Assembly (NCBI GenBank): GCA_011053005.1
Contig: DRHW01000019.1
Location: 1 to 64,000, forward strand
Length of the DNA: 64,000 bases
Direction: 5' to 3'
DNA from: Methylophaga sp.
GTDB taxonomy: Bacteria; Pseudomonadota; Gammaproteobacteria; Nitrosococcales; Methylophagaceae
Shown here: in pieces, positions 43,620 through 53,120 of the stretch
How positions within the stretch are numbered: the first letter of the stretch is position 1
Layout: every line of letters begins with the position of its first letter
Program-made: the position numbers and the translations under genes
Notes under the pieces: model-generated
Seen by the model: only the letters and a program-made list of their open reading frames with translations
What the model was told of the DNA's origin: nothing
Database searches by the model: none

Positions 43620-44531
43620 TTATTTCTTCTTAGCGCGTGGATGCGCCTCATCGTACACTTTTGCTAAATGCTGAAAATCAACATGAGTATAAATCTGGGT
43701 TGTGGAAATATCAGCGTGACCCAACAATTCTTGAACCGCTCTCAAATCACCGCTCGCTTCTAACATATGTGAAGCAAAAGCATGCCGCAACCGATGCGGA
43801 TGTACTTTGTCGGAAATACCCTGTTTTTTCCCCCAATAATTTAGTCGTTTTTGAATCGAACGTACGCCTAATCGCTTGCCTTGTTTAGTCAGAAATAAAG
43901 CTGATTGTTCAAAAAAACCTAATTCATCGCGTTGACTTAACCAAGATTGTAACGCTCTGATGGCTTGTGTTCCGACCGGTACGATGCGTTGTTTATTGCC
44001 CTTACCCAACACATGAACAAGCTGAGATCCAAAATCGACATCGCGTAAATCAAGCGCAGCTAATTCAGCTAAACGTAAACCAGAAGAATAAAATAATTCC
44101 ATCATCGCCCGATCACGACAACCAATCATGGTGTCTTGCGATGTGCCATCTAATAAACCACTCATTTGATCGACATCTAATGTCGATGGCAACCGTTTTT
44201 CGCCTTTAGGTGCTTGAACAGCTTGTGCGGGATTATTATCAGCCAAACCTTCACGAATCAAATAACGATAGAAACTACGCATCGCTGATAAAGAGCGTTG
44301 GATGGAACGGCTTGCTAAACCTTGACGATGAAGTTGACTAATAAATTGTCGTATATGACTGCTTTTAAGCAACGACCACACGGGAAGTGCTAGCTGCCCA
44401 CAATAAGTAGCAAATTGCTTAAGATCACGTTGATAATTGTTCACCGTATGCGGCGACATGCGTTTTTCTTGCGCTAAATACAGTAAGAAATCATCAATAG
44501 CCTGTTGCTGCTCATTCACCGTGTAACTCAT
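43620..44531 (-). CDS. xerC: Site-specific tyrosine recombinase XerC
   Basis: A 303-residue tyrosine recombinase of the XerC type, which with XerD resolves chromosome dimers at dif. N-terminal SAM-like domain 1-100; catalytic domain with the Arg in YSSGLRLAEL near 149, LGKGNKQRIVPVG near 175, HPHRLRHAFASHML near 245, HADISTTQIYTHVD near 273 with the Tyr nucleophile, and a basic C-terminal tail ending HPRAKKK. Classic order dapF-DUF484-xerC. It overlaps DUF484 by 20 nt. Confidence 0.94.
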   Translation of the reverse strand: MSYTVNEQQQAIDDFLLYLAQEKRMSPHTVNNYQRDLKQFATYCGQLALPVWSLLKSSHIRQFISQLHRQGLASRSIQRSLSAMRSFYRYLIREGLADNNPAQAVQAPKGEKRLPSTLDVDQMSGLLDGTSQDTMIGCRDRAMMELFYSSGLRLAELAALDLRDVDFGSQLVHVLGKGNKQRIVPVGTQAIRALQSWLSQRDELGFFEQSALFLTKQGKRLGVRSIQKRLNYWGKKQGISDKVHPHRLRHAFASHMLEASGDLRAVQELLGHADISTTQIYTHVDFQHLAKVYDEAHPRAKKK

Positions 44532-45222
44532 GATGATAAGGACGTAATAAACGCATCGTTATTTCGCCCAAAAAGCTTAAATAATCCGTCGCCATATCGG
44601 CATGAAAACGGTTTTCATTAAAACTTGCGATTGCTAACAAACCGGCACATGGCTCATGACCTAAGGGCAAACAAGCAACTGATTGCACTTGTTCGGCCTT
44701 ATCAGCAAATAATACGTTTTTTTGAGCTTGCGTTAAGCGCCCACACACCGGTTGTTGTTTAGCTAAAATACGATCAAAAACTTTAAAATCTTCATCATCA
44801 ATATGATGTTGAACGATATTATCAGCAAGCTTTGGTAGTTCTATCTTCGCATCGCCGTTATAAAACAAACGTAACGTCACCTCATCCGCTTCGAATTCTC
44901 GCTTAAACTCATTCATTAATAACGGCAATAACTCATCCAAACTTTTCGCATCCATCAATCGCAAACAAAGTTGGTGTACTCGCGACTGTAATTCATTATT
45001 TTTTCGAGCATTAAATAACAATGAATTAAGTTGGGTTTGGAGCTTTTCATTTTTTTGCACACTGCGATCTAACTGCCTTTGTGCCAGTGAAATCGTACCT
45101 TCAGGCGAAGTTGAAAGCTGTAGCGAATCTAACACCGCTGGTTCAGAAATAAAAAAATCAGGATGTTTTTTTAGATATGTCGCCACCTGTTCGGTGGTTA
45201 ATTCGAGTTGATCTTCGCCCAT
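44512..45222 (-). CDS. DUF484-family GAF-like protein
   Basis: A 236-residue protein of the DUF484 family: N-terminal VATYLKKHPDFFISEPAVLDSL near 13, a coiled-coil-rich middle (50-105), and a GAF-like C-terminal half with AVSVACLPLGH-like QSVACLPLGHEPCAGLLAIAS near 180. The family sits beside xerC across gammaproteobacteria, but its function is unknown. It overlaps dapF by 25 nt and xerC by 20 nt, so the three are translationally linked. Confidence 0.88.
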   Translation of the reverse strand: MGEDQLELTTEQVATYLKKHPDFFISEPAVLDSLQLSTSPEGTISLAQRQLDRSVQKNEKLQTQLNSLLFNARKNNELQSRVHQLCLRLMDAKSLDELLPLLMNEFKREFEADEVTLRLFYNGDAKIELPKLADNIVQHHIDDEDFKVFDRILAKQQPVCGRLTQAQKNVLFADKAEQVQSVACLPLGHEPCAGLLAIASFNENRFHADMATDYLSFLGEITMRLLRPYHHELHGE

Positions 45223-46046
45223 GCCATTTCCCCATCAAATACGTGCGTTGTTGGTCCCGTCATCCAAACAGATGCGTTGTCGTCAGACCATTCAATAACT
45301 AATTCACCACCCGGCAATTTAACCGTCACTTCTCGCGCTAATAAACCGCGTTGGATCCCGCTGACTACCGCAGCACATGCACCTGTTCCGCAAGCCAATG
45401 TTTCGCCTGCACCACGTTCAAATACACGTAAATTGATGAGATTCGGATTAACCACTTCCATAAAACCAACGTTGACTCGCTCAGGGAATTGACTATGTTG
45501 TTCAATAATCGCCCCTAAGGTATTCACCTCGGCGGTAATAACATCATCAACCAATAATACCGCATGCGGATTACCCATCGAAACTGCGCCAATTTCCACA
45601 TCTTGTCTACCCGCTATTGGTAATTGATAGGTTAGAGATTGGCTATCAGAGACAAAAGGAATATTGTGTGGAGAAAATTGTGGTGGCCCCATATCAACCG
45701 TGACTTCGCCACCGTTTTTCAGACTCGGGTAAATCACGCCAGAAGCCGTTTCAACAGCAATCGTCGTTTTATCCGTTAAGCGATTATCATGAACAAATCG
45801 AGCAAAACAACGAGCGCCATTGCCGCATTGAGCAACTTCGCCACCATCGGCGTTAAAAATACGATATTTAAAATCATTGTTAGCGTTTGATGCCGTTTCG
45901 ACCAGCAATAACTGATCGCAACCGATGCCGTAACGTCGGTCAGCTAATAAACGAATTTGACTAGCCGTTAACTCAACGTGCTGGTTAATCGCATCGATGA
46001 CAATAAAGTCGTTGCCAATGCCATGCATTTTACTAAATTTCAACAT
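45198..46046 (-). CDS. dapF: Diaminopimelate epimerase
   Basis: A 282-residue PLP-independent epimerase that converts LL- to meso-diaminopimelate in lysine and peptidoglycan synthesis. The N-terminal lobe begins MHGIGNDFIVID; the two catalytic cysteines are in AQCGNGARCFARFV near residue 74 and in LACGTGACAAVVSGI near 220. Both are present, so the enzyme should be active. Preceded by lysA with a 2-nt gap. Confidence 0.96.
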   Translation of the reverse strand: MLKFSKMHGIGNDFIVIDAINQHVELTASQIRLLADRRYGIGCDQLLLVETASNANNDFKYRIFNADGGEVAQCGNGARCFARFVHDNRLTDKTTIAVETASGVIYPSLKNGGEVTVDMGPPQFSPHNIPFVSDSQSLTYQLPIAGRQDVEIGAVSMGNPHAVLLVDDVITAEVNTLGAIIEQHSQFPERVNVGFMEVVNPNLINLRVFERGAGETLACGTGACAAVVSGIQRGLLAREVTVKLPGGELVIEWSDDNASVWMTGPTTHVFDGEMAWAKINSN

Positions 46047-46048
46047 GA

Positions 46049-47299
46049 TTAGGCCGGAAGCAGCTGTTCACCAGCATATAAAGATTCAATCGTTTCACGT
46101 TCACGTACCACATGAATTTTATCGCCATCCACCATTATTTCCGCCGCACGAGGACGTGAATTGTAATTAGAACTCATTGTAAAACCATAAGCGCCTGCCG
46201 AACGAATGGCTAATAAATCATCTGGTTTAATCGCAAGCTGGCGATCTTTACCAAGAAAATCACCTGTTTCACAAATAGGCCCAACAATATCAAAATTTTG
46301 TGGCGTTAATGACTCGTCCGGAATGACAGCTTGAATATCCATCCAAGATTGATATAAAGCTGGGCGTAATAAATCATTCATCGCCGCATCAACAATCGCA
46401 AATTGTTTATCTTCTGTCGGTTTAATGTATTCCACTTTAGTCACTAAAATACCGGCATTACCCGCTATTGCACGACCTGGTTCTAACAATATTTCCAAAT
46501 CACGACCGACCAATAAACTACGCAAAGCCGCCGCATATTCAGCCGGGCTAGGCGGTGTTTCATTTTGATAGGTAATCCCTAAACCGCCACCGATATCTAA
46601 ATGTTTCAGCTTAATATCCAACTCAGCCAATCTGTCGATTAATGTCAACACGCGTTTTAAAGCATCAACAAACGGTGCGACTGACGTCAATTGAGAACCG
46701 ATATGGCAGTCAATACCAACAACATCTAAATGAGATAAGGCTTGTGCTTGCAAATAAACCGATTCGGCATTTTCAATAGCAATACCAAATTTGTTTTCTT
46801 TTAGGCCTGTTGATATATAAGGATGAGTCTGTGCATCCACATCAGGATTAACGCGAATTGAAATGGCCGCGCGCTGATTTAATTCAGTCGCTACTTCATT
46901 AATCCGTTCCAATTCAGGAATTGATTCAACATTAAAACAACGAATGCCTTGTTGTAATGCATAGCTAATTTCCGCAACTGTCTTACCGACACCCGAAAAA
47001 ACGACTCGGTCAGCCTGTCCACCAGCGGCTAATACACGTGCGAGTTCACCAGCAGAAACGATGTCAAATCCAGAACCTAAGCGAGCTAATACATTTAAAA
47101 CAGCTAAGTTAGAGTTTGCTTTTACCGCGTAACATACTAAATGTGCTTGGCCTGAAAAAGCATCATCAAAGGCTTGCCAGTGGTTTTCTAATGCTGCTCG
47201 AGAATAGACATATGTAGGCGTACCAAATTGCTCTGCAATACTTGATACCGCGACATCTTCTGCGAATAAAACACCTGTTTTGTAATCAAAATAATTCAT
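46049..47299 (-). CDS. lysA: Diaminopimelate decarboxylase
   Basis: A 416-residue PLP-dependent decarboxylase that makes L-lysine from meso-diaminopimelate. Active-site Lys in VCYAVKANSN near residue 60, GFDIVSAGEL near 77, IGSQLTS near 198, DIGGGLGITY near 234, EPGRAIAGNAG near 280, and GPICETGDFLG near 345. The order lptM-lysA-dapF is the standard one in this group. Confidence 0.96.
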   Translation of the reverse strand: MNYFDYKTGVLFAEDVAVSSIAEQFGTPTYVYSRAALENHWQAFDDAFSGQAHLVCYAVKANSNLAVLNVLARLGSGFDIVSAGELARVLAAGGQADRVVFSGVGKTVAEISYALQQGIRCFNVESIPELERINEVATELNQRAAISIRVNPDVDAQTHPYISTGLKENKFGIAIENAESVYLQAQALSHLDVVGIDCHIGSQLTSVAPFVDALKRVLTLIDRLAELDIKLKHLDIGGGLGITYQNETPPSPAEYAAALRSLLVGRDLEILLEPGRAIAGNAGILVTKVEYIKPTEDKQFAIVDAAMNDLLRPALYQSWMDIQAVIPDESLTPQNFDIVGPICETGDFLGKDRQLAIKPDDLLAIRSAGAYGFTMSSNYNSRPRAAEIMVDGDKIHVVRERETIESLYAGEQLLPA

Positions 47300-47305
47300 T
47301 TTCTA

Positions 47306-47434
47306 TTATGACCCTGAGCTCGTGAGAGCCTGATCTTCAGGCATATATAAATCGCCTTTTAGGCCACATGCCGTTAAAACAGATACTAAGCTGACAATTA
47401 ATATTAGTCGGTTCCAACTCATTATTTTTTGCAT
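47306..47434 (-). CDS. lptM: Small lipoprotein LptM (YifL)
   Basis: A 42-residue lipoprotein. The signal peptide ends in the lipobox VLTAC (Cys at residue 23), followed by GLKGDLYMPE, the typical LptM motif. LptM promotes assembly of the LptD-LptE lipopolysaccharide translocon at the outer membrane. The identity also follows from its place 6 nt before lysA. The start could also be the ATG at 47422 (residue 5). Confidence 0.85.
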   Translation of the reverse strand: MQKIMSWNRLILIVSLVSVLTACGLKGDLYMPEDQALTSSGS

Positions 47435-47507
47435 TATTATTTCCAATATCGATCAATTGTGAGCAGTATATACGGGAAGCAAGTGACTCGTCTCGACTTG
47501 CAAACTA

Positions 47508-47537
47508 GAAATTATCGAATAACTTACATAGTATAAG
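47508..47537 (+). promoter_or_regulatory. Candidate sigma-70 promoter of pilB
   Basis: TTGCAA (47508-47513) and TATAAG (47532-47537) are separated by 18 bp and lie 44 bp before the pilB start codon. It is a sensible sigma-70 promoter by eye; sigma-54 promoters, often used for pilA, were not seen here. Confidence 0.4.
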
Positions 47538-47581
47538 TGCTCAATAACACAATCTTTAGCTTTTAGGTCATCGCGCATATC

Positions 47582-49294
47582 ATGGAAAATACCGAATCAA
47601 TCAGACTTAGTGGTTTAGCAAGACGTCTCATTACTGATGGCCTATTGAGTGAAGAAGACGCACTTTCTGCCCAAAAAAATGCTAAAAAAGCTAATCAGCC
47701 TTTTGTAAGCTATTTAGTTCGCAATAAAATATTAGATAGTCACGCTATCGCCTTAGTTGCATCTCAAGAATTTGGCGTACCTCTTTTTGATATTGATGCG
47801 ATGAATATGGAGGTTGCAGCGACATCACTGATTAAAGAAAGTCTTATTCGTCAACATCATGCTTTGCCGCTATATCAACGTGGGAATCGCCTTCATGTTG
47901 CGATGTCCGATCCTACTAATTTACAAGCATTAGATGAGTATCAATTCAGCACGGGCATGAATACTTTTGCAGTTTTAGTTGAAGAGCAAAAATTAACAAC
48001 GGCCATAGAACGCGCTTTAGATAAAAGTAATGAAAAATTTGATGATTTTGGTGGTGCCGATTTAGATGATATTGATCTAGGCCCAGATGATACCAATGAT
48101 GGCAAAGAGCCTGCTGGTTCAGAAGCCGATGAGACCCCCATCGTACGCTTTATTAATGGTATTTTGACCCACGCCATCAAGTCCGGCGCATCAGATATTC
48201 ACTTTGAACCTTATGAAAAAAAATACCGAGTACGCATTCGTATCGATGGTATTTTGCAAGAAGCTCAGGCAGCGCCCGTTAATCTTGGTGGTCGAATCGC
48301 AGCTCGCCTCAAAGTATTATCCCGTTTAAATATCGCTGAACGTCGTGTGCCACAAGATGGCCGGATGCGACTCAAATTATCGAATACTAAAACCATTGAT
48401 TTCCGGGTAAATACTTGCCCAACTTTATTTGGTGAAAAAATTGTATTGCGTATTCTTGACCCAACCAGTGCGCAACTTGGGATTGATGCTTTAGGCTATG
48501 AACCCGATCAAAAGAAAATATTCATGGAAACCATGCATCAGCCTTACGGCATGGTGTTGGTCACCGGCCCAACAGGTAGTGGTAAAACGGTATCGCTCTA
48601 CACCGCGCTCAATATCTTAAATACCGATGATAGAAATATTTCTACCGCAGAAGATCCCGCCGAAATCAGCTTAGCCGGTATCAATCAAGTTAATATCAAT
48701 CCTGCGGTCGGACTCACCTTCTCTTCAGCGTTAAAAGCCTTTCTTCGTCAAGATCCAGACATCATCATGGTCGGTGAGATTCGCGACTTAGAAACGGCAG
48801 AAATATCGATCAAAGCCGCACAAACTGGTCATATGGTATTTTCAACCTTACACACTAATGATGCGCCACAAACCCTTACCCGTTTAGCCAATATGGGCGT
48901 TCCTGCCTTTAATATTGCCTCTGCGGTCTCGCTTATTATTGCCCAACGACTCGGCCGCCGTTTATGCAGTAAATGTAAAAAATCGGAAGATATTCCTGCT
49001 GAAGCATTATTAGAAGAAGGCTTCACCCAAGCACAAATAGATAAAGGGATGACTATTTTTAAAGCGGTAGGCTGTGAAAGTTGTACTTTAGGCTATAAAG
49101 GCCGTGTCGGCATCTACCAAGTGATGCCTATCTCTGAAGAAATGGGCCGTATCATAATGGAAGGTGGCAATGCGATGACCTTAGCCGATCAAGCCGAAAA
49201 AGAAGGCATTGATGATTTAAGAAAATCCGGTCTTAAAAAAGTTGCTGCGGGCATGACAAGCCTTGAAGAGCTGAACCGAGTAATTAAGGAGTAA
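47582..49294 (+). CDS. pilB: Type IV pilus assembly ATPase PilB
   Basis: A 570-residue extension ATPase. The N-terminal GspE/MshEN domain (1-150) contains LIRQHHALPLYQRGNRL and SDPTNLQALDEYQF. ATPase core: SDIHFEPYEKKYRVRIRIDG near 205, Walker A GPTGSGKTVSLY near 328, the Asp box, Walker B-type QDPDIIMVGEIRDLETAEI near 392, and a tetra-Cys zinc motif CSKCKK...CESC near 462-500. It powers pilus extension at the inner membrane. First gene of pilBCD-coaE. Confidence 0.96.
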   Translation: MENTESIRLSGLARRLITDGLLSEEDALSAQKNAKKANQPFVSYLVRNKILDSHAIALVASQEFGVPLFDIDAMNMEVAATSLIKESLIRQHHALPLYQRGNRLHVAMSDPTNLQALDEYQFSTGMNTFAVLVEEQKLTTAIERALDKSNEKFDDFGGADLDDIDLGPDDTNDGKEPAGSEADETPIVRFINGILTHAIKSGASDIHFEPYEKKYRVRIRIDGILQEAQAAPVNLGGRIAARLKVLSRLNIAERRVPQDGRMRLKLSNTKTIDFRVNTCPTLFGEKIVLRILDPTSAQLGIDALGYEPDQKKIFMETMHQPYGMVLVTGPTGSGKTVSLYTALNILNTDDRNISTAEDPAEISLAGINQVNINPAVGLTFSSALKAFLRQDPDIIMVGEIRDLETAEISIKAAQTGHMVFSTLHTNDAPQTLTRLANMGVPAFNIASAVSLIIAQRLGRRLCSKCKKSEDIPAEALLEEGFTQAQIDKGMTIFKAVGCESCTLGYKGRVGIYQVMPISEEMGRIIMEGGNAMTLADQAEKEGIDDLRKSGLKKVAAGMTSLEELNRVIKE

Positions 49295-49297
49295 TCT

Positions 49298-50542
49298 GTG
49301 GCGCAAGCAACTAAATCAACAAAAGCTGTGAAACAAAAAGTTGATCCTGTTTTTATTTGGCAAGGCACCAATAAAGAAGGGCGACGTCTCAAAGGCGAAC
49401 AATCGGCTGCCAGTATTAATGAAGTAAAAGCCATACTCCGTCGTCGAAGTATCAACCCGATCAAGGTTAAAAAGAAACCTAAAGATCTGTTTGCACCTAG
49501 AAAACCTTCCATTAAACCTTCCGATATTGCTGTTTTTAGCCGTATGTTAGCAACGATGATGTCAGCGGGTGTTCCCTTAATGCAATCAATGCAAATCATT
49601 GGCGAAGGTCATGAAAATGCCAGTATGCAGGAAATGATTTTATCGATTAAAGCCGATGTTGAATCAGGCACCAGTTTGGCGGAATCATTAGGTAAATTCC
49701 CCTTATATTTTGATGATCTATTTGTAAGCCTAGTTCATGCAGGCGAGCAATCAGGTACATTAGAAACCCTGTTACATGAAATCGCCGCCTATAAAGAAAA
49801 AACGGAAGCCTTAAAAGCCAAAATTAAAAAAGCATTAGTCTACCCAATTGCTATTATCGTCGTAGCCTTTGTGGTAACAGCTATTCTAATGATCTTCGTA
49901 ATTCCTCAATTCGAAGCTTTATTTACCGGCTTTGGCGCTGACTTACCCGGTCTGACCAAAGCTGTTATTAGCGTCTCTGAAGTCTTCCAAGAATATTGGT
50001 GGATCATCTTTGGGTCGATTATTGCCGCCGTCTATGCCATCAAAGAAGGTAAACGCCGTTCACGCAAAGTGCAACATTTCTTTGACCGCTTGATACTTAA
50101 AATCCCCGTCATCGGTATTATTCAAGAAAAAGGGGCGATTGCACGTTTCGCGCGTACCTTTTCAACCATGTTTAAAGCCGGTGTGCCAATGGTTGAGGCA
50201 ATGGTCTCGGTGGCTGGAGCAACTGGTAATATTGTATTCAGTGAAGCCACTATGTCGATGCGTGATGATGTATCAACCGGTACTCAATTAAATGTCGCGA
50301 TGAAAGATGCTCAAATCTTCCCAAATATGGTGGTGCAAATGGTCGCCATTGGTGAAGAGTCAGGCTCACTTGATGCCATGTTAGCCAAAGTCGCTGACTT
50401 TTATGAACAGGAAGTTGATGACGCTGTTGATAATATGACCGCGTTAATGGAACCAATGATCATGGTAGTGTTAGGTGGTTTGATTGGTACCTTAGTTATT
50501 GCAATGTACTTACCAATATTCAAAATGGGCGCAGTGGTATAG
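49298..50542 (+). CDS. pilC: Type IV pilus inner-membrane platform protein PilC
   Basis: A 414-residue GspF/PilC membrane protein of the pilus platform, with a basic N-terminal cytoplasmic region followed by two GspF repeats (about 75-200 and 275-400) with transmembrane helices near 175, 225 and 385. Family stretches: FSRMLATMMSAGVPLMQS, FARTFSTMFKAGVPMVEAM, MVAIGEESGSLDAMLAKVADFYEQEVDDAV split over two parts. The start follows pilB by 3 nt. Confidence 0.96.
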   Translation: MAQATKSTKAVKQKVDPVFIWQGTNKEGRRLKGEQSAASINEVKAILRRRSINPIKVKKKPKDLFAPRKPSIKPSDIAVFSRMLATMMSAGVPLMQSMQIIGEGHENASMQEMILSIKADVESGTSLAESLGKFPLYFDDLFVSLVHAGEQSGTLETLLHEIAAYKEKTEALKAKIKKALVYPIAIIVVAFVVTAILMIFVIPQFEALFTGFGADLPGLTKAVISVSEVFQEYWWIIFGSIIAAVYAIKEGKRRSRKVQHFFDRLILKIPVIGIIQEKGAIARFARTFSTMFKAGVPMVEAMVSVAGATGNIVFSEATMSMRDDVSTGTQLNVAMKDAQIFPNMVVQMVAIGEESGSLDAMLAKVADFYEQEVDDAVDNMTALMEPMIMVVLGGLIGTLVIAMYLPIFKMGAVV

Positions 50543-50545
50543 CTC

Positions 50546-51415
50546 ATGGCTTTTATTGCACTATTACAATCATCACCATTTTTCTTTATCTCACTGGTCA
50601 GTATTTTGGGGCTGTTAGTAGGCAGCTTTCTCAATGTCGTTATTTATCGGCTTCCCATCATGATGGAGCGGGACTGGAAAGCACAATATGATGATCTGAC
50701 GAATCGTACACCCGAAGAAATTGCCCCTTTCACATTGAGCGTGCCACGTTCGCGCTGCCCGCATTGTCATCACGCGATTACTGCGATAGAAAATATACCA
50801 GTGATGAGTTACCTATTTTTAGGCGGAAAATGCAGGAAATGCAAAGCGGCTATTTCCAAACGATATCCTTTAATAGAAGCGTTAACGGGCTTACTTTCTG
50901 GCATTGTCGCTTGGCAGTTTGGCTTTGATTGGGCTTGCCTCGGCGCGTTATTATTAACTTGGTCACTGATCACTCTAACCTTTATTGATATTGATCATCA
51001 CTTATTGCCAGATAGCATTACGTTGCCCTTGTTGTGGCTAGGTATTGTCTTTAATTTATTTGCTGTTTATACCGATTTATCATCTAGTGTCGTTGGTGCT
51101 ATCGCCGGTTATTTATCGCTGTGGTTAGTATTTCATGGCTTTAAACTCGTCACAGGCAAGGAAGGTATGGGTTATGGTGATTTCAAACTTTTAGCGGCGT
51201 TAGGCGCATGGTTTGGCTGGTTAATGTTGCCATCAATCATCTTGTTATCATCATTAGTCGGCGCGGTTGTTGGCATCTCGCTCATTATTTTTCGCCAACA
51301 TGAACGTAATGTGCCGATTCCTTTTGGCCCATATCTGGCTGCGGCAGGTTGGATTGCCTTAGTCTGGGGTGACGCAATCACCTATACCTATCTTAGCTGG
51401 ACCGGTGCAGTCTAA
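50546..51415 (+). CDS. pilD: Prepilin peptidase / N-methyltransferase PilD
   Basis: A 289-residue bifunctional prepilin peptidase that cuts and methylates type IV prepilins and pseudopilins. N-terminal NVVIYRLPIMMERDW near 30; zinc-binding CPHCHHAI and CRKCKAAI (four Cys) near 71 and 97; catalytic aspartates in IDIDHHLLPD near 147 and GYGDFKLLAALGAWFGW near 209. Complete and normal length. Starts 3 nt after pilC. Confidence 0.96.
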   Translation: MAFIALLQSSPFFFISLVSILGLLVGSFLNVVIYRLPIMMERDWKAQYDDLTNRTPEEIAPFTLSVPRSRCPHCHHAITAIENIPVMSYLFLGGKCRKCKAAISKRYPLIEALTGLLSGIVAWQFGFDWACLGALLLTWSLITLTFIDIDHHLLPDSITLPLLWLGIVFNLFAVYTDLSSSVVGAIAGYLSLWLVFHGFKLVTGKEGMGYGDFKLLAALGAWFGWLMLPSIILLSSLVGAVVGISLIIFRQHERNVPIPFGPYLAAAGWIALVWGDAITYTYLSWTGAV

Positions 51416-51421
51416 TATCCT

Positions 51422-52057
51422 ATGTTAAAAATAGGCCTGACTGGCGGTATTGCGAGTGGTAAATCAACCGTGTGTCGGTTGTTTGCTCAACATGGCATTC
51501 CGATTATTGATGCCGATATTATTGCCAGACAGTTAGTCGAACCTGAGCAAGAAGCTTATATCGAGATTATTGAAAGCTTCGGTAGTGACGTTTGCTTGCC
51601 CAATGGCGAACTTAATCGTCAGTATTTAAGAAAACTTATTTTCTCTGATGATAAAGCAAAACAACAGCTAGAAATGATTCTTCATCCGAGAATTCGTTTC
51701 CAGTTATTTGAGCAAAGTAATACTTTCAATACACCGTATTGCATCCTGGCTATTCCTTTACTGATAGAATCTGAGATGACTGAGCTTGTTGACCGCATAC
51801 TACTGATTGATATCGATTTATCACTACAATTAATGCGACTGCGTGAACGCGACAATATAACACTTGATGACGCTCAGTTAATCATCAACAGCCAAGTGAG
51901 TCGTCAACTACGTCTAGCCTGTGCTGATGATATTATTACCAATAATAATGAAGTCCAAAATCTGACTAAACACGTCGATGATTTACATAAAAAATACCTT
52001 TCTCTCGCAAATAACCCGCCTGCAAGTTGCCAGCATAAGCATAGTCATGGACAATGA
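51422..52057 (+). CDS. coaE: Dephospho-CoA kinase
   Basis: A 211-residue P-loop kinase that phosphorylates dephospho-CoA in the last step of CoA synthesis. Walker A GGIASGKST at 8-16, IDADIIARQLVEP near 30, and the lid-type RLRERDNITLDDAQLIINSQVS near 138-160. The C-terminal tail with several histidines is not part of the conserved core. It starts 6 nt after pilD, following the common pilBCD-coaE order. Confidence 0.95.
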   Translation: MLKIGLTGGIASGKSTVCRLFAQHGIPIIDADIIARQLVEPEQEAYIEIIESFGSDVCLPNGELNRQYLRKLIFSDDKAKQQLEMILHPRIRFQLFEQSNTFNTPYCILAIPLLIESEMTELVDRILLIDIDLSLQLMRLRERDNITLDDAQLIINSQVSRQLRLACADDIITNNNEVQNLTKHVDDLHKKYLSLANNPPASCQHKHSHGQ

Positions 52058-52092
52058 GCATTTTTACGATCATTAATTAATTTGAATCGCCT

Positions 52093-52863
52093 GTGCCTGA
52101 AAAAATTATTTACGAACAACCGCTCAATGAGCGCATACGCACATTTCTTCGACTTGAATTTTTATTCGCGCGACTTGATCACGCCTTAAAACACAATGAC
52201 GAATTAAGTAACCGTAATGCAATTGATACCTTACTCAGTCTTTTGTCTGTATTTGAACGTAGCGATCTAAAACAAGAAATAATTAAAGAATTAGAGCGTC
52301 TTGTCAGTACACTGTCAGCCTTAGAAAACACGCCTGGGGTTGATAAGCGCGCATTGGATGATTTACTAGGTGAGTTAGATCAAATTTTAGATTCGTTATT
52401 GGTTGGTAAATCAATAATTGGTCAATCGTTACGTGAAAATGATTTTTTATACAGCATTCGACAGCGTGCGAGCATACCCGGCGGAAATTGCGACTTTGAT
52501 TTGCCTGCCTACCATTTCTGGTTACGTCATACCTCTTATGATGCCCGTAAACAACAACTACTCAACTGGCTAAACCAATTTGCTAGCATGCGTGCAGCCA
52601 TCGAGATTTCACTTCGATTAATTCGCGGCAGTACCGTATTCAAACCCGTCGCCGCTGTAACTGGATTTTTTCAACAGAATTTAGATAGCAATTTGCCCAA
52701 TCAACTAATACGTGTTCAAGTAATGAATGATACGCCTTATTACCCAGAAATCAGTGGCGGCAAACATCGTTTTACCGTACGTCTGATGCACTTTGATATT
52801 AACCAACGCGCTAAACAAATTACTGAAAATATTGATTTTTCACTTAGTATATGTGCAATGTAA
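52093..52863 (+). CDS. zapD: Cell division protein ZapD (YacF)
   Basis: A 256-residue ZapD, which bundles FtsZ filaments at the division site. Recognisable by IIYEQPLNERIRTFLRLEFL at the start, CDFDLPAYHFWL near 136, and QLIRVQVMNDTPYYPEISGGKHRFTVR near 203-230, a conserved FtsZ-binding part. A GTG start at 52093 gives the family-typical N-terminus. It falls between coaE and yacG, the usual order. Confidence 0.93.
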   Translation: MPEKIIYEQPLNERIRTFLRLEFLFARLDHALKHNDELSNRNAIDTLLSLLSVFERSDLKQEIIKELERLVSTLSALENTPGVDKRALDDLLGELDQILDSLLVGKSIIGQSLRENDFLYSIRQRASIPGGNCDFDLPAYHFWLRHTSYDARKQQLLNWLNQFASMRAAIEISLRLIRGSTVFKPVAAVTGFFQQNLDSNLPNQLIRVQVMNDTPYYPEISGGKHRFTVRLMHFDINQRAKQITENIDFSLSICAM

Positions 52864-52875
52864 GGTGAAAATCTG

Positions 52876-53079
52876 ATGACTAAAACTATCGTTCAATGTC
52901 CACAATGTGGCCAATCCGTTCCTTGGCAAGATGACCAGTTATGGAAACCTTTTTGCAGCGAGCGCTGTAAATTAATTGACCTAGGAGATTGGGCGGCTGA
53001 AAATCATCGTATTCCCGATAAGTCATCCCAAATTGAACAGCTCGATATTGATGAATACAACCCGTCTGATTATCACTAA
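52876..53079 (+). CDS. yacG: DNA gyrase inhibitor YacG (zinc protein)
   Basis: A 67-residue zinc protein that binds GyrB and inhibits gyrase. The four zinc cysteines are at CPQCGQSV (residues 8 and 11) and FCSERCK (27 and 31), followed by [15 protein letters not shown], a diagnostic stretch. Starts 12 nt after zapD and ends the pilBCD-coaE-zapD-yacG run. Confidence 0.95.
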   Translation: MTKTIVQCPQCGQSVPWQDDQLWKPFCSERCKLIDLGDWAAENHRIPDKSSQIEQLDIDEYNPSDYH

Positions 53080-53120
53080 ATCATCTCGCTAAAAAGCTTA
53101 GATGACTTAAAAGATAGAAA

